DNA from: Gymnogyps californianus
Taxonomy: Eukaryota > Chordata > Aves > Accipitriformes > Cathartidae
Direction: 5' to 3'
Length of the DNA stretch: 64,000 nt
NCBI RefSeq assembly: GCF_018139145.2
Contig: NC_059486.1
Span: forward strand, 9,734,001-9,798,000
Positions 28,401 through 43,400 of the stretch are shown here, in pieces. Numbering within the stretch: the first letter of the stretch is position 1; each line of letters opens with the position of its first letter. A program made the position numbers and the translations under genes. The notes under the pieces are model-generated. The model was not told where the DNA came from and did not search any database. It saw nothing but the letters and a program-made list of their open reading frames with translations.

Positions 28401-31400
28401 AACATGCACATTTATTTAAATGAGGGGGACCCCCCACTTTAGCAACTTCAAAATTATCCACTTAGAGAATTATCCACATTTGAGGATTCCCCAATTTTCC
28501 AGAATTCCAAAATTACATTATATTAAAAAAATTCTTTATAATTCCATGAGATAGTGTACTAACACATATCCATACAGAAGGGACAGCCTTTATTTTTCAT
28601 CACTGTGTGACCAGCTCTGGACCAGCCTTGACAGGGTTCAGGAGCCCGGGTGATGTGCTCAGCTCTGCATGCTGGTGGCAGCTCTCTCGTTCTGCCCTTG
28701 CCACCTGAGGGCAGATTTGCCTGCAGGGGTACGGAGACCACCATGCTCTGCTCAGACTGCAAAATGTTCTCATATGGAAAGGAAGTGTCTCACCTTAAAA
28801 TTGATTTGGGACCTAAATGGATGCACGGTTGCCTGCAACTACAGTGCAGGCACCTCTGAATTGGAAGGTCCTTTAGGCAAAGGCTGCACAGTGGGTCCCT
28901 GAGCTTAGCTGAGGTCTCAGTGCATTCATCACGCAACAGCTACTACTCCAAAACACAGATGCTGGTACAGATCATCCAGGAAACTCTCTTATGAGAAACT
29001 TGCACAGTTAAATGTGAATGACTTAGTCCTGCTTCCACCGAAGTCAGTGGTAGCCCAGTTATCAGCTCCCAAGGAGAACAAAAACATGGGGGGCACGCTG
29101 TTCTCCCCCTCCAGCTCTCCAATGCAGGCCTGAGGACTCTAATTCAGTCTGAGCACGACCATCATGATTCAGATGCAGCCGTATCTCTTCTCCTCTTTGA
29201 TACTTCCTACACTCATGATGCTAAGCCACATGTTGAGATGAAGTAGCACAATAAACTTTTGGACTTATTTCTGCATGGAAAGCCAGGGGAGCTAGCCCCT
29301 GAGCAACTGCAACCTTGCTAAGTCATCTACTTCAGCTAAAACTGTGCAAATGCTAAGCACACTACCATGTTAAGCAGCATTCGATACATCTCAGGTGAGT
29401 TTTTCTTATTGAGATCACCATAACCCAGACCTTTGCTGACACACTGGCTCTTCTCTCACTTATTCAGAAATCAAAAGGACCACCATTCCCACATGCAGCC
29501 TCTCTCATCCAGGCTCTTCACTGCACTTCCCAGAGGCCTTCATCCATCACTACCATCTGGCAGTAGCAGAGACCTCCACAGCAGACTACAAGAACCATCT
29601 TCTCCACTAGCAGATTTCTGTGCACAACAACTTGAAGACCTCCAGCAATGGGGAGATACTTCTCCCTTCACCTTTTCAAAACCTGTAGTGCTCTCTCCTG
29701 CCTGGAGAGGACTCCAGGCTGTGGACATATGCCCGGAGGTGAGGACCAGCAGGGCAGCAGAGAGGTCTGGAGTTCATATAGTCCTTACCTGCCTGTAAAG
29801 GTGCTCTTTTTATTGGGCCTTGACCCCACACGATTAACTTTGGTGCAGCTGGGGGCAAAGGCTGAGCTACAGTCCCCTGCTCATAACGGTGCCTCTGGTT
29901 TCTGCACAGCAAATGCGCAGAAGTTGGAAACTGAGGCCAAGTCAGGAGAACCCTCTCCCGTTTGCAGGGGGTTTTCTGTTCCCCTGGCCAATGAAGCAAT
30001 GGAACTGCTGGAGGTAAGAGATGAGCTGGTGGGCATGCAAGAAAATCCCGAGGGAGTCCTCCTCTGCCCACAGGGGGGTCAGACTTTGAAGGGCTTTTCC
30101 CACACGGCAGTGGTACAGCAGGTGCTAAGAGCTGAGCTGGCTTAGGAGCAGTCCCACACAGGCAGAGTCCTTTCCTGCCTGCAGAGCAGTCCTGTTTTAC
30201 AGGACTCGCCCCACATCTTGCCGGCGCAGATGGAGATAGGGGCCTGGCTGGCTTGCAAGCTCTCCTAAACCAGAAGCGTCTTTTCTTGCCTGCAGGACGG
30301 TCACCTAAGTACACAGTTAAAATCTGTATCAGGAACAACTGAGAAGTCCTGCTCTGGAACCAGGAAAGCAAGAGACTGTCAGGAGTGACGTGGACATCAG
30401 ACAAGGGGTGTCCACCCACAGCATACATCCAAGAGGGGCTCAGTGTTCAGAAAGCATTGGACGTGCTTCCTCCAAAAGTTCCAGCCGTTGCATTGGGCAC
30501 CCCAAATCAGTCACTGCTGAAAATTCTTGGCTCTATCATTTACTCAGGAGATTAAAGGCCCAGGAGAATCCTTCCAGAAGGAGGTGACCACGCAATTCCA
30601 CTAACCAAGTCTCTTGGCCAGAGGACTATTATATCCCATGCACTAGAAGCAATTTTGAACTGTTTTCCACTGAAAACAAACCTCTGAATCATAGCACATG
30701 TGGCTGGAAATTTTCAAAAGTTTTGAATCAAAAGAGGAAAGAAAGAACTTTCAATGGAAATCTGTCTTTGTTTTTGCCAGTTCTCACAGAGCACCCAAAT
30801 TTAACCCTTCTAGAACAAGATTTATCAAGAATTTGGACGTAAATGCTGAAACAAGACTTGGTAACCAGAGCCTGCCATTTTGCACAGCCAACCTAAGGTA
30901 CCACCTGGCAAGCAGGGACAAGAGTGCCAGTTTCCACCATTCACTATCCTGAATTGTCCTACAGGTGTGGATGAAAAGCAAGATCATGCTGCATAATCCT
31001 GTTTACTTACAAGCATACCCACTGGCCAAGCACTTCATACAAAGCAGCTGAATACATTTCAAAGCTACATTTAGTTCTACTTTAGTTTCTAAATAGCCTC
31101 CTAATCATCCCTTTGAAGATAACTCAGCAAAAATCAAATACATTTTGATAGCAAAATCTGGACATGACACAGTAACAAATGCGGAATCCCTGTCTAAATA
31201 ACTAAGAAAACATAAAGTAGTCTTTTCCTTTCCTTTTGAACTAGCAGCAAAGGAAGTCATGTCATGGTTCAAAAAGAATTGTAAGAAAAAATGCAACACT
31301 TACATTTTTTCATAGAGGCACTTGCATCCAAGAACGGGTGATGGAAAAATTCATCTGAAAAAAATCAAGAACAATGACTCAGTAAAAGGAAATGACTGTA

Positions 31401-34400
31401 AGAAGTTTACAAAGCAGTTAAAGTATAGCAAGTTACAGTATTTTACAGTGATTTTTCCATGCAATCCAGTCAACCATGGCAGTTGACTGACTGCGGTTGC
31501 ATATAGTAGCGGTCAAGAATGTAGACTGGGGACTGGATGCAGGACCTACTCATAAAAAAAGGATGGGAAATTATTTGGACCCAGGGATTGCTATGTAAGT
31601 ATGGGAAAAAAAAAAAGTGGCTCCTCTGCTACCAGCCATCTCTGCAAAATCAGCTGGGGGGAGCGGAGTAGGGAAATCAGCTGGGGCAGTTACATGGATG
31701 AAGACAGGGAGAAAAAAAAAAAAATCTTTGCCAAAAGCATGGCCAAAGGACATGAGGGTTTGAACCTTGGGACTCATCACCAGTACTAATGGATTTTCCT
31801 TCCCCACAGGGCATTAAAGAACTTAGTAAGGTTTTGCTGCAAGCTACAACCCTGGGCTGCTGGGGACAATACACTAAATTAATTGTTAATGCTCCTCTGT
31901 CTTGCAACAGCTCTTACACTTGTAGGAACGGGAATCAGTTATTGAGGGCCAGATAGCGTGACTATGTAGAGACCTGGCATGGCCATGTCTATGCATGTGC
32001 ATCAAAAGCTCCTATCAGCAAGAAGAAAGAAAAGGCACAATGTAGCACTAAAAGACAAAGTCCCTGGCTGATCAGGATGGCAAGTCACCCTAACTGTAGG
32101 GATCCAGGGGAGCTATATTTATCACACTGTGCTGCCAACTCCTTCCACAGAAGAGGAATGATGGACAAAAGGACTTCCACTGAGTGATCTTCCGTCACAC
32201 ACAGACCCAAACCCATCATGCACTAAAGGCAGAAATGCGTTTTCTAAAAGGCCACTACAGAACGACAGCCCAGAACTCCCCTCCTTTCACACCACACACA
32301 ACTGCTGCTTTCTTCACTCATTACAGGAGGATATTTTACAGATCCAGGCCAAGAAAAGCTTCTGCCCTGGCTTACTGGAGACCCTCTACATGTTTGCCTG
32401 TCCTCACAAGTAGCCACCCCTCCTGACTCCTTTGTCTCTGATCCACTGCAGCTCTATGGCAGAGTCCTCTCCTATCACAATCAGCAACTCAGCCTTTCAG
32501 GAGCGTTAGTCATGGATCAACACTGATTATTTGGCTAACTGCAGGCAGTTCAACTTGTTTGGCCAGCATGGATTTCCTGTTGCAACACCTAACATCTACA
32601 AACTTCTTCTTTCTGTAAACAGCTCCTCTTTGGCCAGTGAGCTTTCCAGAAAGTAGCAACTGGATTTTTTGTTTGTCTGCTTTTTAAACAATCCCTCTCT
32701 CCCCAGCCCCTCCTTGCCACTGCCATGCCGGGGTCCTGCAGTCAGAGTGCACTGGTCTGGAGCTTAGCACAAGAGAAGTGAAGGAAGTCTCTGGCAGGGA
32801 AAGCTAGAATCTCACAGATTAGATCTGCTGTGGATGGAGAACATCCCTATCCTGCCAGAAGCTGCTCAGCTGCTGGAGTTTCCTGCTTCTGCTTCAGCCT
32901 GCTCCTCTAGAGGGTACCATCCCTCAGCTGAGCTGATTCAACTGAGGGGGTGGAAATGATGATTTCTTTTGCTTCCCCCCTCCCCGCTCCAAACTGCTTA
33001 TTAGTTGTGCTTGCAAGGCAAAATTTAAACAACCCTGCTTGTAATCATCAGCAGGAAACTTGCAACTTGAAACCCTCCTGGCTTTCCTCTAGATAATCTT
33101 GAGACTGCAAAGACCATCCGTTCCTGGAAGAAGAGCAGCTGAGACACACAACAAGTAAATGAAGTTTCAAGTTTATATGTTGCTGTTGTGTGAATCAACT
33201 AAACTCTGGGGGAGCTCCTTGGGGGGCACTGCCCACATCTCCAGGCGGACTACACAGGGCCTCAGTGAACAAGGAGCAGCAGGACACCCCGCTCCTCTGG
33301 GGATGGTGGCTCAGGAATCATCCCTGACCCAGCAGCACACACAAATCTTCACCTTACAGAGCGCAGGAGGGTAAAGGAACAGTGAACAAAGGCACCGACC
33401 ATCAGCCAAAGCAGACCTTTTATAAACAGTGTAGGTGAAGAGAGCAGCCTATGGTTAGTTTGCCAGTAGGAGGACAAAGCACCTGCCTACTGGGAGCCAC
33501 CTAAGGGAAGGGGAAGATCTGCTTTAGACAGGATCTGGAGCTGTGGGACATTAACAGTTTGTGCACAGCTGGCCAAAGACAGTAGCTGAAAACATGACAA
33601 TAGTTGGGCACAGGGAAGTGCTCTCATTTAAGTATTGCTACTATTTTGGCAAGCGGCATCATCTGGAGGTCTCCGGAGCTGACATCCTAAGGAAAGGAAG
33701 AAGGGTCCATTCAGCAGGTGTAGGTCAGAGAGTCTCCAAGCCCTCAGGAACACAGAGGGGCTGAAGACCAAGCACCAGCAGACAGCAGGGAAAGGAAAAC
33801 AGTTGTGTCACAAGCAGGGAGGAAGCTCAGATGCTTCGGCAGAGAGTCGGAGGAGAGGAGGCAGAGGTGGATGAGACCAAGAACACAACTGGATGCTGAG
33901 GAAGTGTATTGGTCTAAATAAATCATGGCTCTGGTACTTGCTTTCCTCTCAACTGACAGGAGATATTAGCATACAGCATGGGATGCCACACAGCCATTGA
34001 GATCTGCCTTCTATAAAGCACAAGGAATATCTCAAATACAGGCTTCTGTAAGAATATATTCACAAACCCTCCCTGAGAAACAATCACGTCTTACAAGGAC
34101 ATGCCAATTTGTAGAGGAAAGGATCCCGCATGTGATTAAGGGCAGGCAACAATCTCAATGCAGCAAGATGTGCTGTACTTGTGTCCTGAGTAAAATCGAA
34201 GTCTATTACTCAAATTTCCAAGAGTTAAACACTGACTCATGCAGTCTACTTCCAAGAGGCACAAAAACAGCTTAGGGGGGGGCTAAAAACATTCACCAGA
34301 CTCAATTTCTGATAGCAGGGAAACAGGAACCTCAAAGATATTTTCTTTTGAAATGCACAGCAGCATGATAGAAGAGGTAGAGATCCACAGCCCAGATAGA

Positions 34401-37400
34401 AGATCTGCAGGGAATAATACCGAGAGGTGCTTATATCCAAGTCAGTCTGTCAGTAGCTTCAACAACTCCCTCTTCGAAAGGCTTGTTTTCTCACTTCTGC
34501 ACCCTAGTAACCAGCCCTTTACATTCAGCACTGGATAATTATAATCAGCCTCGGTTAATCCACACACTTGCTTCACCCAAGTGACACTGTCCCCAGAAAG
34601 GCTTTCCCGGTATCTCTAATCCAAAAGAATAACAGAGGCTGCAAAACAATTTCTCTTCATCAACTAGCATATGCTGCCCAGCAGGAAACAATCCATCTGA
34701 GCAGATAAGCAACAAAAAAACCAACAGAAAACCAACACCCAAGACAGAAATATCAAACCTTTTTACCCCAAGCCTGACTAAAAAGCAATATCCTGAAAAC
34801 ACACAGCAGCACACTTTATTTTCAGGTAAAAATGGTAATGTCTGTGCAAAAAGCAGAAAGCTCTATGACTTGCTGTGATACTGCCCACCTGATACTTAAT
34901 ACAAATCCGTGGGCTTTGGCCCTGCAGCCTTGTTTCAGGAAAACCACTTGAACAGGCTTGCCCAGCACCAAACCTCATTCAAACACCGAGGCTGAGGGGC
35001 AAACCTACCCTTTCCACCAGCAGCACTGGCCCATGGAAGCAAAGCTGCTCCCTGCTGTTCTCCTCTGCACTCCAAAGAGACACACCACCAGGACCAACTT
35101 TCTTGGTAAGAGAAAGTATTCATGTCCTGATTTTTTACCTGAGACAGGTCTAGACTATCTTGGCCCAAGAGGAAGGGAGAGGTGGGGGAAGAATACAAGA
35201 CCACTGTGTTGCCTTTAGATGACCTGGTCCTTTCAGGGGAAAGGACCCCTGTGCCACTGGCGGGGAGGAGGTAGAGAAATCAGGAGCAAAGCTGAGCCCG
35301 GGAAGAAGGGAGGGGTAGGGGGAAGGTGTTTTTAAGATTTAGTTTTATTTCTTATTATCCTACTCTGATTTGATTGGTAATAAATTAAATTAATTTTTTC
35401 CCCCAAGTCGAGTCTGTTTTGCCTGTGATGGTAACTGATGAGTGACCTCTCCCTCTCCTTATCTTGACCCACGAGCTTTTCATTTTTTTTTTTTTTCCCC
35501 CTCTCCCCCTGTCCAGCTGAGGAAGGGGAGTAATAGAGCAGCTTTGGTGGGACCCTGGTGTCCAGCCAGGGTCAACCCCCCACAGAAACGTTTGCTGAAG
35601 GTGTGCCAAGTCTCTGGGTTTACAAAACTGTACTGGAATCAGCACTGACCTTTCCAGCACATACACTAAAACTGCCAAGATTATGCAGTCTTGCAGGCAC
35701 AGGTGAAATCCAGGTGTCTGGGTGCTTCTCCTAGCACCAGCCAAAAGTACAGAGGTTTCTGCAGTGCCATGGCACAAAAGACGACAGACAGGCAGCAGAA
35801 CTAAAACTGGAAGGAGGTCTTACCAAAGTCCATGCGGTCCTTATGATTACGCTGCAAAAGGCCCAACAGCAGCTGCCTCAGGTGGCTTGATGTCTCCCTG
35901 GGGATGCTAGGATTGAAAACAAAAGCAAAATAAGAGAGACTTGCAGTCTACTTAAACTGCTTTTACATATTCAGGAAGGCAACCTGCAAATGCAAACTCA
36001 CTTTATGCCTGCTGGGCTAGGAACATAAGAGGAGCTCACTGGAGAGAGGCTGAACAGTAACATCTCTATTTGCATCTCTGTTTGGCTTTTACTCCCCTTT
36101 GTCATTGTTAAGACTACAGCTAATCTAGCTTTAGTGGCCTCTCCCATGAGCACCTGCAGGTCCTTCCCTTCCACAGTGGTGCCAATGTCACCTCTCTGGT
36201 TCTCAGCTAAGTCCATTGAACAGGCAATATTTTGCACATGATGAGTAAAATCTCTTCTACTTGCTCTAATGGGAATAAGGAGGTCATTCAAATGAAGCAG
36301 TTATCAAGGGGAAGCTTCCAATTAAGACACTGGTGGCGAGATATATCACCAATTACTACCATTTTATTAAGGCATTTCTTTTTCAATGCCGCTTATGTAA
36401 GACCAGTAAGTAACCTTTATCTATTTGCTTCCTTGATATACAGCATTTATTAATTGAAGGCCACTAAGATGTGAGCAACTGCCACCCAAGCAAGCTAAAA
36501 TTAGCACAGCTATTACCCCACTTTCCAGTATAGCTTGGAAGAAAATACTCTTTTCAATAGCCATTGCAGCACAAAAGAGCTAGTAAATCACTGCGCTCTC
36601 CCTCATCCCACAAGCAGATGGGGGAGAGGCCAGGGCAGCCCCTCATAACCCCAGTAGATTGCAAGAAGCAGGGAATAAATGAACGGATTAAGGCAGGGAA
36701 AGCAGAGTCCAGCTCTTGCATAAGTGGATTCAGCTCTGCTGACTTTCCTCCGTAACCAAAAGCACTGCTAGGGGCTGTAGCAGCCAGGCGGGCTGTAGCA
36801 GCCGGGCCCTGCCTGCAGCCAGAGCACAGCTCTCCAAATTAAGCGTAGGTGGCTCCAACTCCTTTCAGTATTGACTCTGTTTATCATGGCTGTGCCTAGC
36901 ATGGCCTCCACCGTCTGCCAGGCTTTCCCCTCTCCCTGTGCGTGGGTCAGCTGAGGTGATGGCATGTGTGCTCAGCACAGTAATTTTAACTGCATGGAGC
37001 CCCAGCCTGCTCAGCAGCACAGCATGTGGCTCGCTCAGGCAGGGCTCCACTTTGCTGGGCTGGCATCACTCACCACCCTGAAGCCAAGCCCGACTGATGC
37101 TGGGAGAAACAACCCTTCCTACACCATTTCCACCAACTCTACCCCTGCCACGGACAGGATAAAAAAAAAAAAAAAAAGAAGTTAGGACAAAAATAATGGG
37201 GGGGAAAAGAGGTGCTAGCTAGCACCAACAGACTCCTGTTCAGTGAAACTAGAGATGTGAGGCAACATATGTATTTATAGATTTCAGTACTACCCAGTTG
37301 TTTTTCCTGTGAAGCCCTAGGCCTCGCTGGTGCAGGAATTTGAGCCCAGCAATTCCTAGAACAGAGAATGATGGCAAGCATCCCTCATCCTTGTTTGTAC

Positions 37401-40400
37401 TGGAGGAGTTGCTTTTCCATCCCTGACACTAGAATGGTTTCGTGTGCCTTCCCAGGTCGACAAAGGAGGAGGCCACTAGGACTCTGGAAGGGATGCAGTT
37501 AAACTGAGACTCAGTTTCAGCCAAGAAAAAACACCCCCTCATCAAAAAAGGTGTGCCTTAGAAGTGCCTTCGAAGCACACTGCGTAACGGAATAACCTAA
37601 GATACCACAGCTAGCAGAGTCTCCTGAAAAATACATTAGTGCTGGAGACCTGCAGTCCTCCAGTGTTATCATCATAATTTATTTATCCATGACACATAAA
37701 GCTCTCATCCAAAATGAGTCCATTTCCCAGCAATAACTTTAGCTTTTGCATGGTTTTAAAGCCAAGAAACAGGCAGGTCAAGTAGTAAACCTCAGATGTC
37801 ACAACACAGACTGAAGACGGTGCAGATTAACAGCCTGTTTGCCCCCTCTTATCTCTCAATGTCTAAAACGTCAAGCTTTGCTATGCTACAGTATTATCTT
37901 TTTAAACTTAAGCAACAAAACTGCCTCCTTCCTCCCATGATCTAGAATGTACTTTGCCACACAAATCAGCACAATGAATATTAGCTATTTAGATCAGCGC
38001 TATTAAAATTGTGAGGCCTTTGGGCTTTCTCCTACTGACATAGGCTCCCCACCTCAGAATGGCATTTCACCTGTCAGCAACAGCACCAGCCTGGCAGGCA
38101 GAGACCGCTGGGGAGCATTTAATGAGCTTTTCTTCCCCACCCTGTTCCCAAGCCAAAACACAGCACTTTCCATGGTGATGCCGGGGAGGTGGGTGCCAGC
38201 TTGCCTAGCCCCAAGGAGAACGAAACCAAATCCTGGCACCGCTGCAGTCTGAGAAGGAGATATCTGGAGTGGTTTCGTGTTTTATCCTGTGTTGGCAGAG
38301 CTGGCAGAGGCAGTTTATTCATGTTTACTCAGGAAATAGCACAGATTGCAGCTCATGTTAAAGAGACAAATTGACTTTGGAAAGCAGGGAATCAGCATTT
38401 ATACAAAGGCCACTTCGGATCTGACTTCTATGGTGAAGAAACAATGGGCTTGGATCTAAATTTTGGAGGAATTTGGTAGTTAAAAAGTGGAGATAAGTGA
38501 AAATGGTAAATGCAGCCTGCGTAAAGGACTCACAACAAAGGAGAAGGACTAATCTCTACAAGAACAGACATGCTCTCCTCTTACAGCTGAGTTTCATTTC
38601 TCCCCTCACCTGCCTCCTACTGCATGCGCCACGAGCCAAAGGGCAGCGTGATCAACACAAGGAAGCTTACGATGAGAGAAATTAACCCCCACAATTAATA
38701 AGAGGGACTACCTCAAAGGTGAGCAGCCATGTTTTAGGCTGTGTAGGGGAAACAGAACCTCTACTTTCTGCTCACACAGACTATCTGGCTCCAATTATGC
38801 AGCAGTGTTTTTGCTTTGAATAGTTATGTTTGGGTGTTCTACTCCATCACGCCCTCTGGTTCAATCCAGGACAGTATGCAGGTGCCCCAAATTTAATCCT
38901 GATAGAAACTTGTCCCTCCTCCCCAAATCAAAAAAGGAAGTACTTAAAGGGAAGTTAAATGCATAGCACAGGTCATTGATAAGAGCTCTAGCTTCTGGAC
39001 AGTTCCTTCTGCTATCTCTTGGAGCTGTCTAAACTGATAAGGAAAAAAAAAAATCTATATACAGCAACTCAATGAACTTCCTGCGTACGTGGCTGCATTA
39101 GCAGCTCTGCCAAATGGAAGCTAACTTTCTGGTTAAAAAACACCTTTCAATTTTTGAATGTATAATCTGGAACTTCAGTCCTGTCTCTATACCAGGCTGA
39201 GGTTGTCAGAGCAGGCATGAGGTTCTTCTGCTTTAAGAGCTCAGAGATCAAAAGGAAAGACCACAGAAACAAAACCAAAATACACTGACAAATCACAGCA
39301 CCAAGCAGCTAGGTGGGATGAAAGCAGTTATCTTTCCCTTGGAAACTGCAGCAGTGTACATTTCCATCGAGGTTATAATATTTCCTCCTATTAGCAGGAC
39401 GGACACAAGCAGTTGCTGCCTTGACACGTGAGAAATGGGAATATGATCCACAGTCAGGTATGGCAGGTTACAGGAGAGACTGCAGTTTGGCTGCTTGCAT
39501 GATTCAAAAATTGCCATGATTTCTTCCCAAGGCTCCCAGCCTCAGGGAAGCTGTATGTGGGACAGGACCACTAGCTAGCTCTTGAAATCACTAATGATCC
39601 TGAATTTTTGCAATGTAGGAGAGAAGTATCTGCGGAAAGAGAGAACACCAACTCTGGCAATCTGCTGCTGTCTGACTACTCTGGGCCACATCACTCCTGG
39701 TTTAAGGAATGGGGGAAGGCAGGTGGCCAAATATTTTACAGTCACCTCCCTGAGTGACAAGCCAGGAGCATGCGAGGACAGGTGTAAATACAGAGTAAAC
39801 AAGTGCATGCAAACGGTGACACTGAAAAAATGCTTACTTCGGCATCAGCATCTTGTTTTTCTCATAGAAGAGGCGAAGGTCCTGTGGGCTGCTGGCCTGT
39901 AGAGGAGAAAAAAAACCAGTGCATGAAGCAGTTGACAACGAAGGCAAGGCATTTCTGTTTCACAGTTACTCTGAAGAGCAGAGAGGCACTTTTCAATTGC
40001 TGAACCAGCAGACAATGAGAACGTGCAGCTTGCTTTAGACTGAAGAGCCAGCACTGTGCCAGAGTGAAAACACAGTATTTCAGGCCACTGTCTTTTTGTC
40101 CCTGACCTGGTTCTGTCCTACTCTCACCTTCCAAGGGCTGAGCTTCACTGCAGTGAGCTCTGATGCTCAGGTCTGAGCTGGCCTAATAGCCTCACCCAGG
40201 AGGCTAAGTAACTGCAGACGTGAGGAGTCCCAAATGATGAATGGCAGATCCCGCTGAGAACACGTATTAGTGCTGCAGGGCATTTAGAAAAGGGGCAGGG
40301 AGGCTGTTGATGGGCAAGGGATCTGTGAAGAGACCAGGAACATGGGGAAACAGCAACTGAATTAGGATCTTCTACTTTAATTCCAGGAAGCCAGGTCTCA

Positions 40401-43400
40401 AGCCACAGCTCCTATTTGTGCAGTAATATACACAACTGCTGGGGATGTTGATGACAAGATCCCAAATTCTGAGAGATGGGATTAAAAAAAAAAAAAACGA
40501 ACCAAAAAACCTAGGCACAACAAGAGGTTTATGGCTGAGGTTAAAAATAAAATCGCCAGTATAGAAGCACAGACACATAAAAATCTCCTAACGTCATTTC
40601 TCCATTTGTTTTTATGCAATGAATAATACAGGCCAGTAAATTAACCCTAGTGTCTCAAGCTTTTCTGCTTAGGCAAAGTCTCTTTATTAAAGGCAGAGCA
40701 GGCTGGCTGGCATGACACAGACATGAAGGCACACATAAACAGGGAAAGAAGATCAGAGAGATTCATCTGCAATCAATTATTGGTGCAGCAGAGTGTGTAG
40801 GAAAGTGTGAACGAGGAGGCAACAGGCAGCTTCTCCTGATGTTCAGGGCAGGCTCAAAAAACCCTCGAGCCTTCCACCTACTTCCACTTCTAAATTAGAA
40901 GCATTTAAGGTCAATTAAGATGCTTAAAATGGCAAATCAGACAAGTCAATCTGCAGATGGCCATCAAAATACCACTAAGACAGCATGGCTGGAAAAGCAG
41001 CCACATAAGATGCTGTTTCAACATCACCTACTCCCTCTGGCTGAAGATGAAAATTAAGGATAACTGAGAACTCAGCACAAAACCTCAAAAGAAACGAAAG
41101 GGAGAGTCTCAAGAGCTGCTAATATCAAAAGATTCGTGTAGTACTGATCAGGACAGTATTTCTTGCATAGTCTTAGCAACCCAAGCTTCACAGCTCTCCT
41201 ATCAATTTGTACCAATAAGAGCTACTGGATTCCTAAAAGAAGGAAATAAGAAAGATCTCCTGGTTCTCCTTTCTGCAATAACGAATCCTTTGCTGTTCAC
41301 AGACACAGCAGGGACCCAAACAGGAGGTGCAAAAATAGTTTCTTCACAAACCATTAAAATGAATGTTATTTAGCAAAGCACCTTTTTACATAGATGCTAA
41401 ACTGCATCAAAATTTCCAATCACTGCCACTCAATTTGATTTGGTTCAGTAAAACTCCATTTTACACCCTTCCCCTTGCAGATCTTGCCCTGTAATTAGAT
41501 TCTTAATATTTGGCAAACTTTAACAAGGCAAGCATACACACTGTACCAAATGGCTTGGCCACAACACTGTGCGTGATGAAAAATATGCCTGACAGACATA
41601 ACGTACAAGGAGGAACAGAACTCCACTGCAGGGAAGCAAAGTGCTTGCTCACATCAGAGATACAAGCCTTGGCTGTTTGCTCTGTTCATTTCCTGTCACA
41701 ACTCCTCAATTGTTTCACAAATACAATGAAGCTCTGATCTATTTCAAACACTGTTTTGTCAGAAATTTTCCTGGCAATAAAGACAGAGTATATTAAAAGC
41801 AGCACACATGCAAAGCCCAGTTCATTAGAGAGGGTTTCTAAGCACTAGCTTGGATAGAAACAAAATCCTCCATAAAGTTCCCCTCCTCTGTACAAATTAG
41901 AGATATCCCTATAGCGACGTTGTTTCTCCACATTCTGCTGTCTCCGTACAATTCCCACTTGTTCTGCAAGGACGATATCCAGTGTGTCAGGCTCCTACCC
42001 ACCCAGACCACACATCCTCACTAGGGCTGCCCCCAAGAGCCCACAATTCAAGGCTGGTGTCTGATATAGGTAGCTGCCTGCTGGGGAATAGAGTCATTTT
42101 AGTGAGTGCCCAGCAGAGACAACTGTGGATCACCATTAATTTGGTAAAACCAAATGCATCTTCACGTAACTTCATTATTAATCAACGAAGTCACACAGTT
42201 CTGCTCCTAGCAGCAGGCTCCCAGGCTCGCAGTAACATGCCCACTGCTCTCCTGCTGTTAGCATCCATTTCATAAAGCACTGGTACCTTCAGCCACTTTG
42301 CTCACCTCTTCTTTCAATAAACAGTGCTTCTCTGAGAATCATGGAAAAAATGCAGAAATGTCTGCAAGACGCTAAAAATGCCATTTGAATTCCTTCTTCT
42401 AGGAAGCTAAGGACTTAACTTGCAATCTACCTTCCAGGCAGGTACACCCTACCCAAGAAAAACAGCAGAAAAAGCACATTTTAGTCACCTAACAACTAGA
42501 CCATTCGAGGTGCACAGAGCCAGCTGCTACCTGTAGGACAGCATCCATGTGTCAGAAACAGGGATGCAGAATGGACAGCTCAGTTTTCCCCAAGAACAGG
42601 AGACACACTAGCAGGCCAGTTCATGCCTCATTCCCCCTCTCATGTTACTATGGAGCAGCTGCATTAGTGTAACCGGCTCTGGTTTTGTCTGTCCTTTCTA
42701 TATATAAAGACAATTGGACAAATTCAATCCGGCCACGCTGTTACTCTGTCCTGAACAGCAGTGGAAATATGTTGAGCCAACAAAGGCATTCAGCGTAACC
42801 CTGCCAAATCCCATTCGGTGCTGGCTGCCTGCAAGCGAATTGCACGCGAAAAGCACGCAGGGTGGTGCTTCCAAAAGCGCTCACCACTGGATTTGTTGCG
42901 CTTGGGCAAAGGCTGGATGCAAAAGCCCAGTGCTCAGTCAGAAGAGGGCCAGAGACTTTCACACCCTCAGTGAACAGCACTGTCTAGTCAACACTTCATA
43001 GCAGGTGTATGGTATCTGCTCTGTTCTTTGAATCCTTTCCTTTGGGATTCCTGGGGATTTGGAGGTGCAGAGAGGGGATTCAGATATGTTAGAAAGAAAA
43101 AAAGAAATAAGTAATGATATTTCTAGCTCAGTAGTTCTAGGGAAGAGCTTGAAACCCTGCTACAAATACCTTCCGCTTATGCAGTCTTAACAGTTGATAT
43201 TTTAAGACTCCCACAACTAAGTGGCTGGCATTTGGGGGAACCTGAAAGCACAAGGACCAGAAACAAACAAAACCCCCAAACCTTTTTCTTTAGCTGTCCA
43301 TGGATGCTTTTCTCTCTACTCCCAACAGAGCCGGATCAGACCCACAAACACTAGTCCAAAAGCCAATGGCTCACTGACTACAGCAACAAGTCAATCACTG

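Larger units (their letters stand above)
24072..31303 (-). other. ULK1: ULK1 intron directly after the kinase-domain exons
   Basis: About 7.2 kb. It contains a ~110-base minisatellite (29790-30305), a sense-strand poly(A)-signal cluster (about 28034-28110), an AT-rich stretch around it, and a possible old SINE relic (24365-24480). No further ULK1 exon was found. Confidence 0.87.
31355..35823 (-). other. ULK1: ULK1 intron
   Basis: About 4.5 kb. It carries a truncated LTR at 35235-35584. Short A runs at 31603-31614 and near 31711-31723. Nothing else recognised. Confidence 0.85.

Noticed and set aside
29676..30428. 250-codon minus-strand open frame, the longest in the window
   Set aside because: It lies across the minisatellite, its translation repeats with the DNA unit and is Pro-rich, and it resembles no protein I know. 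Long frames arise easily in GC-rich tandem repeats.
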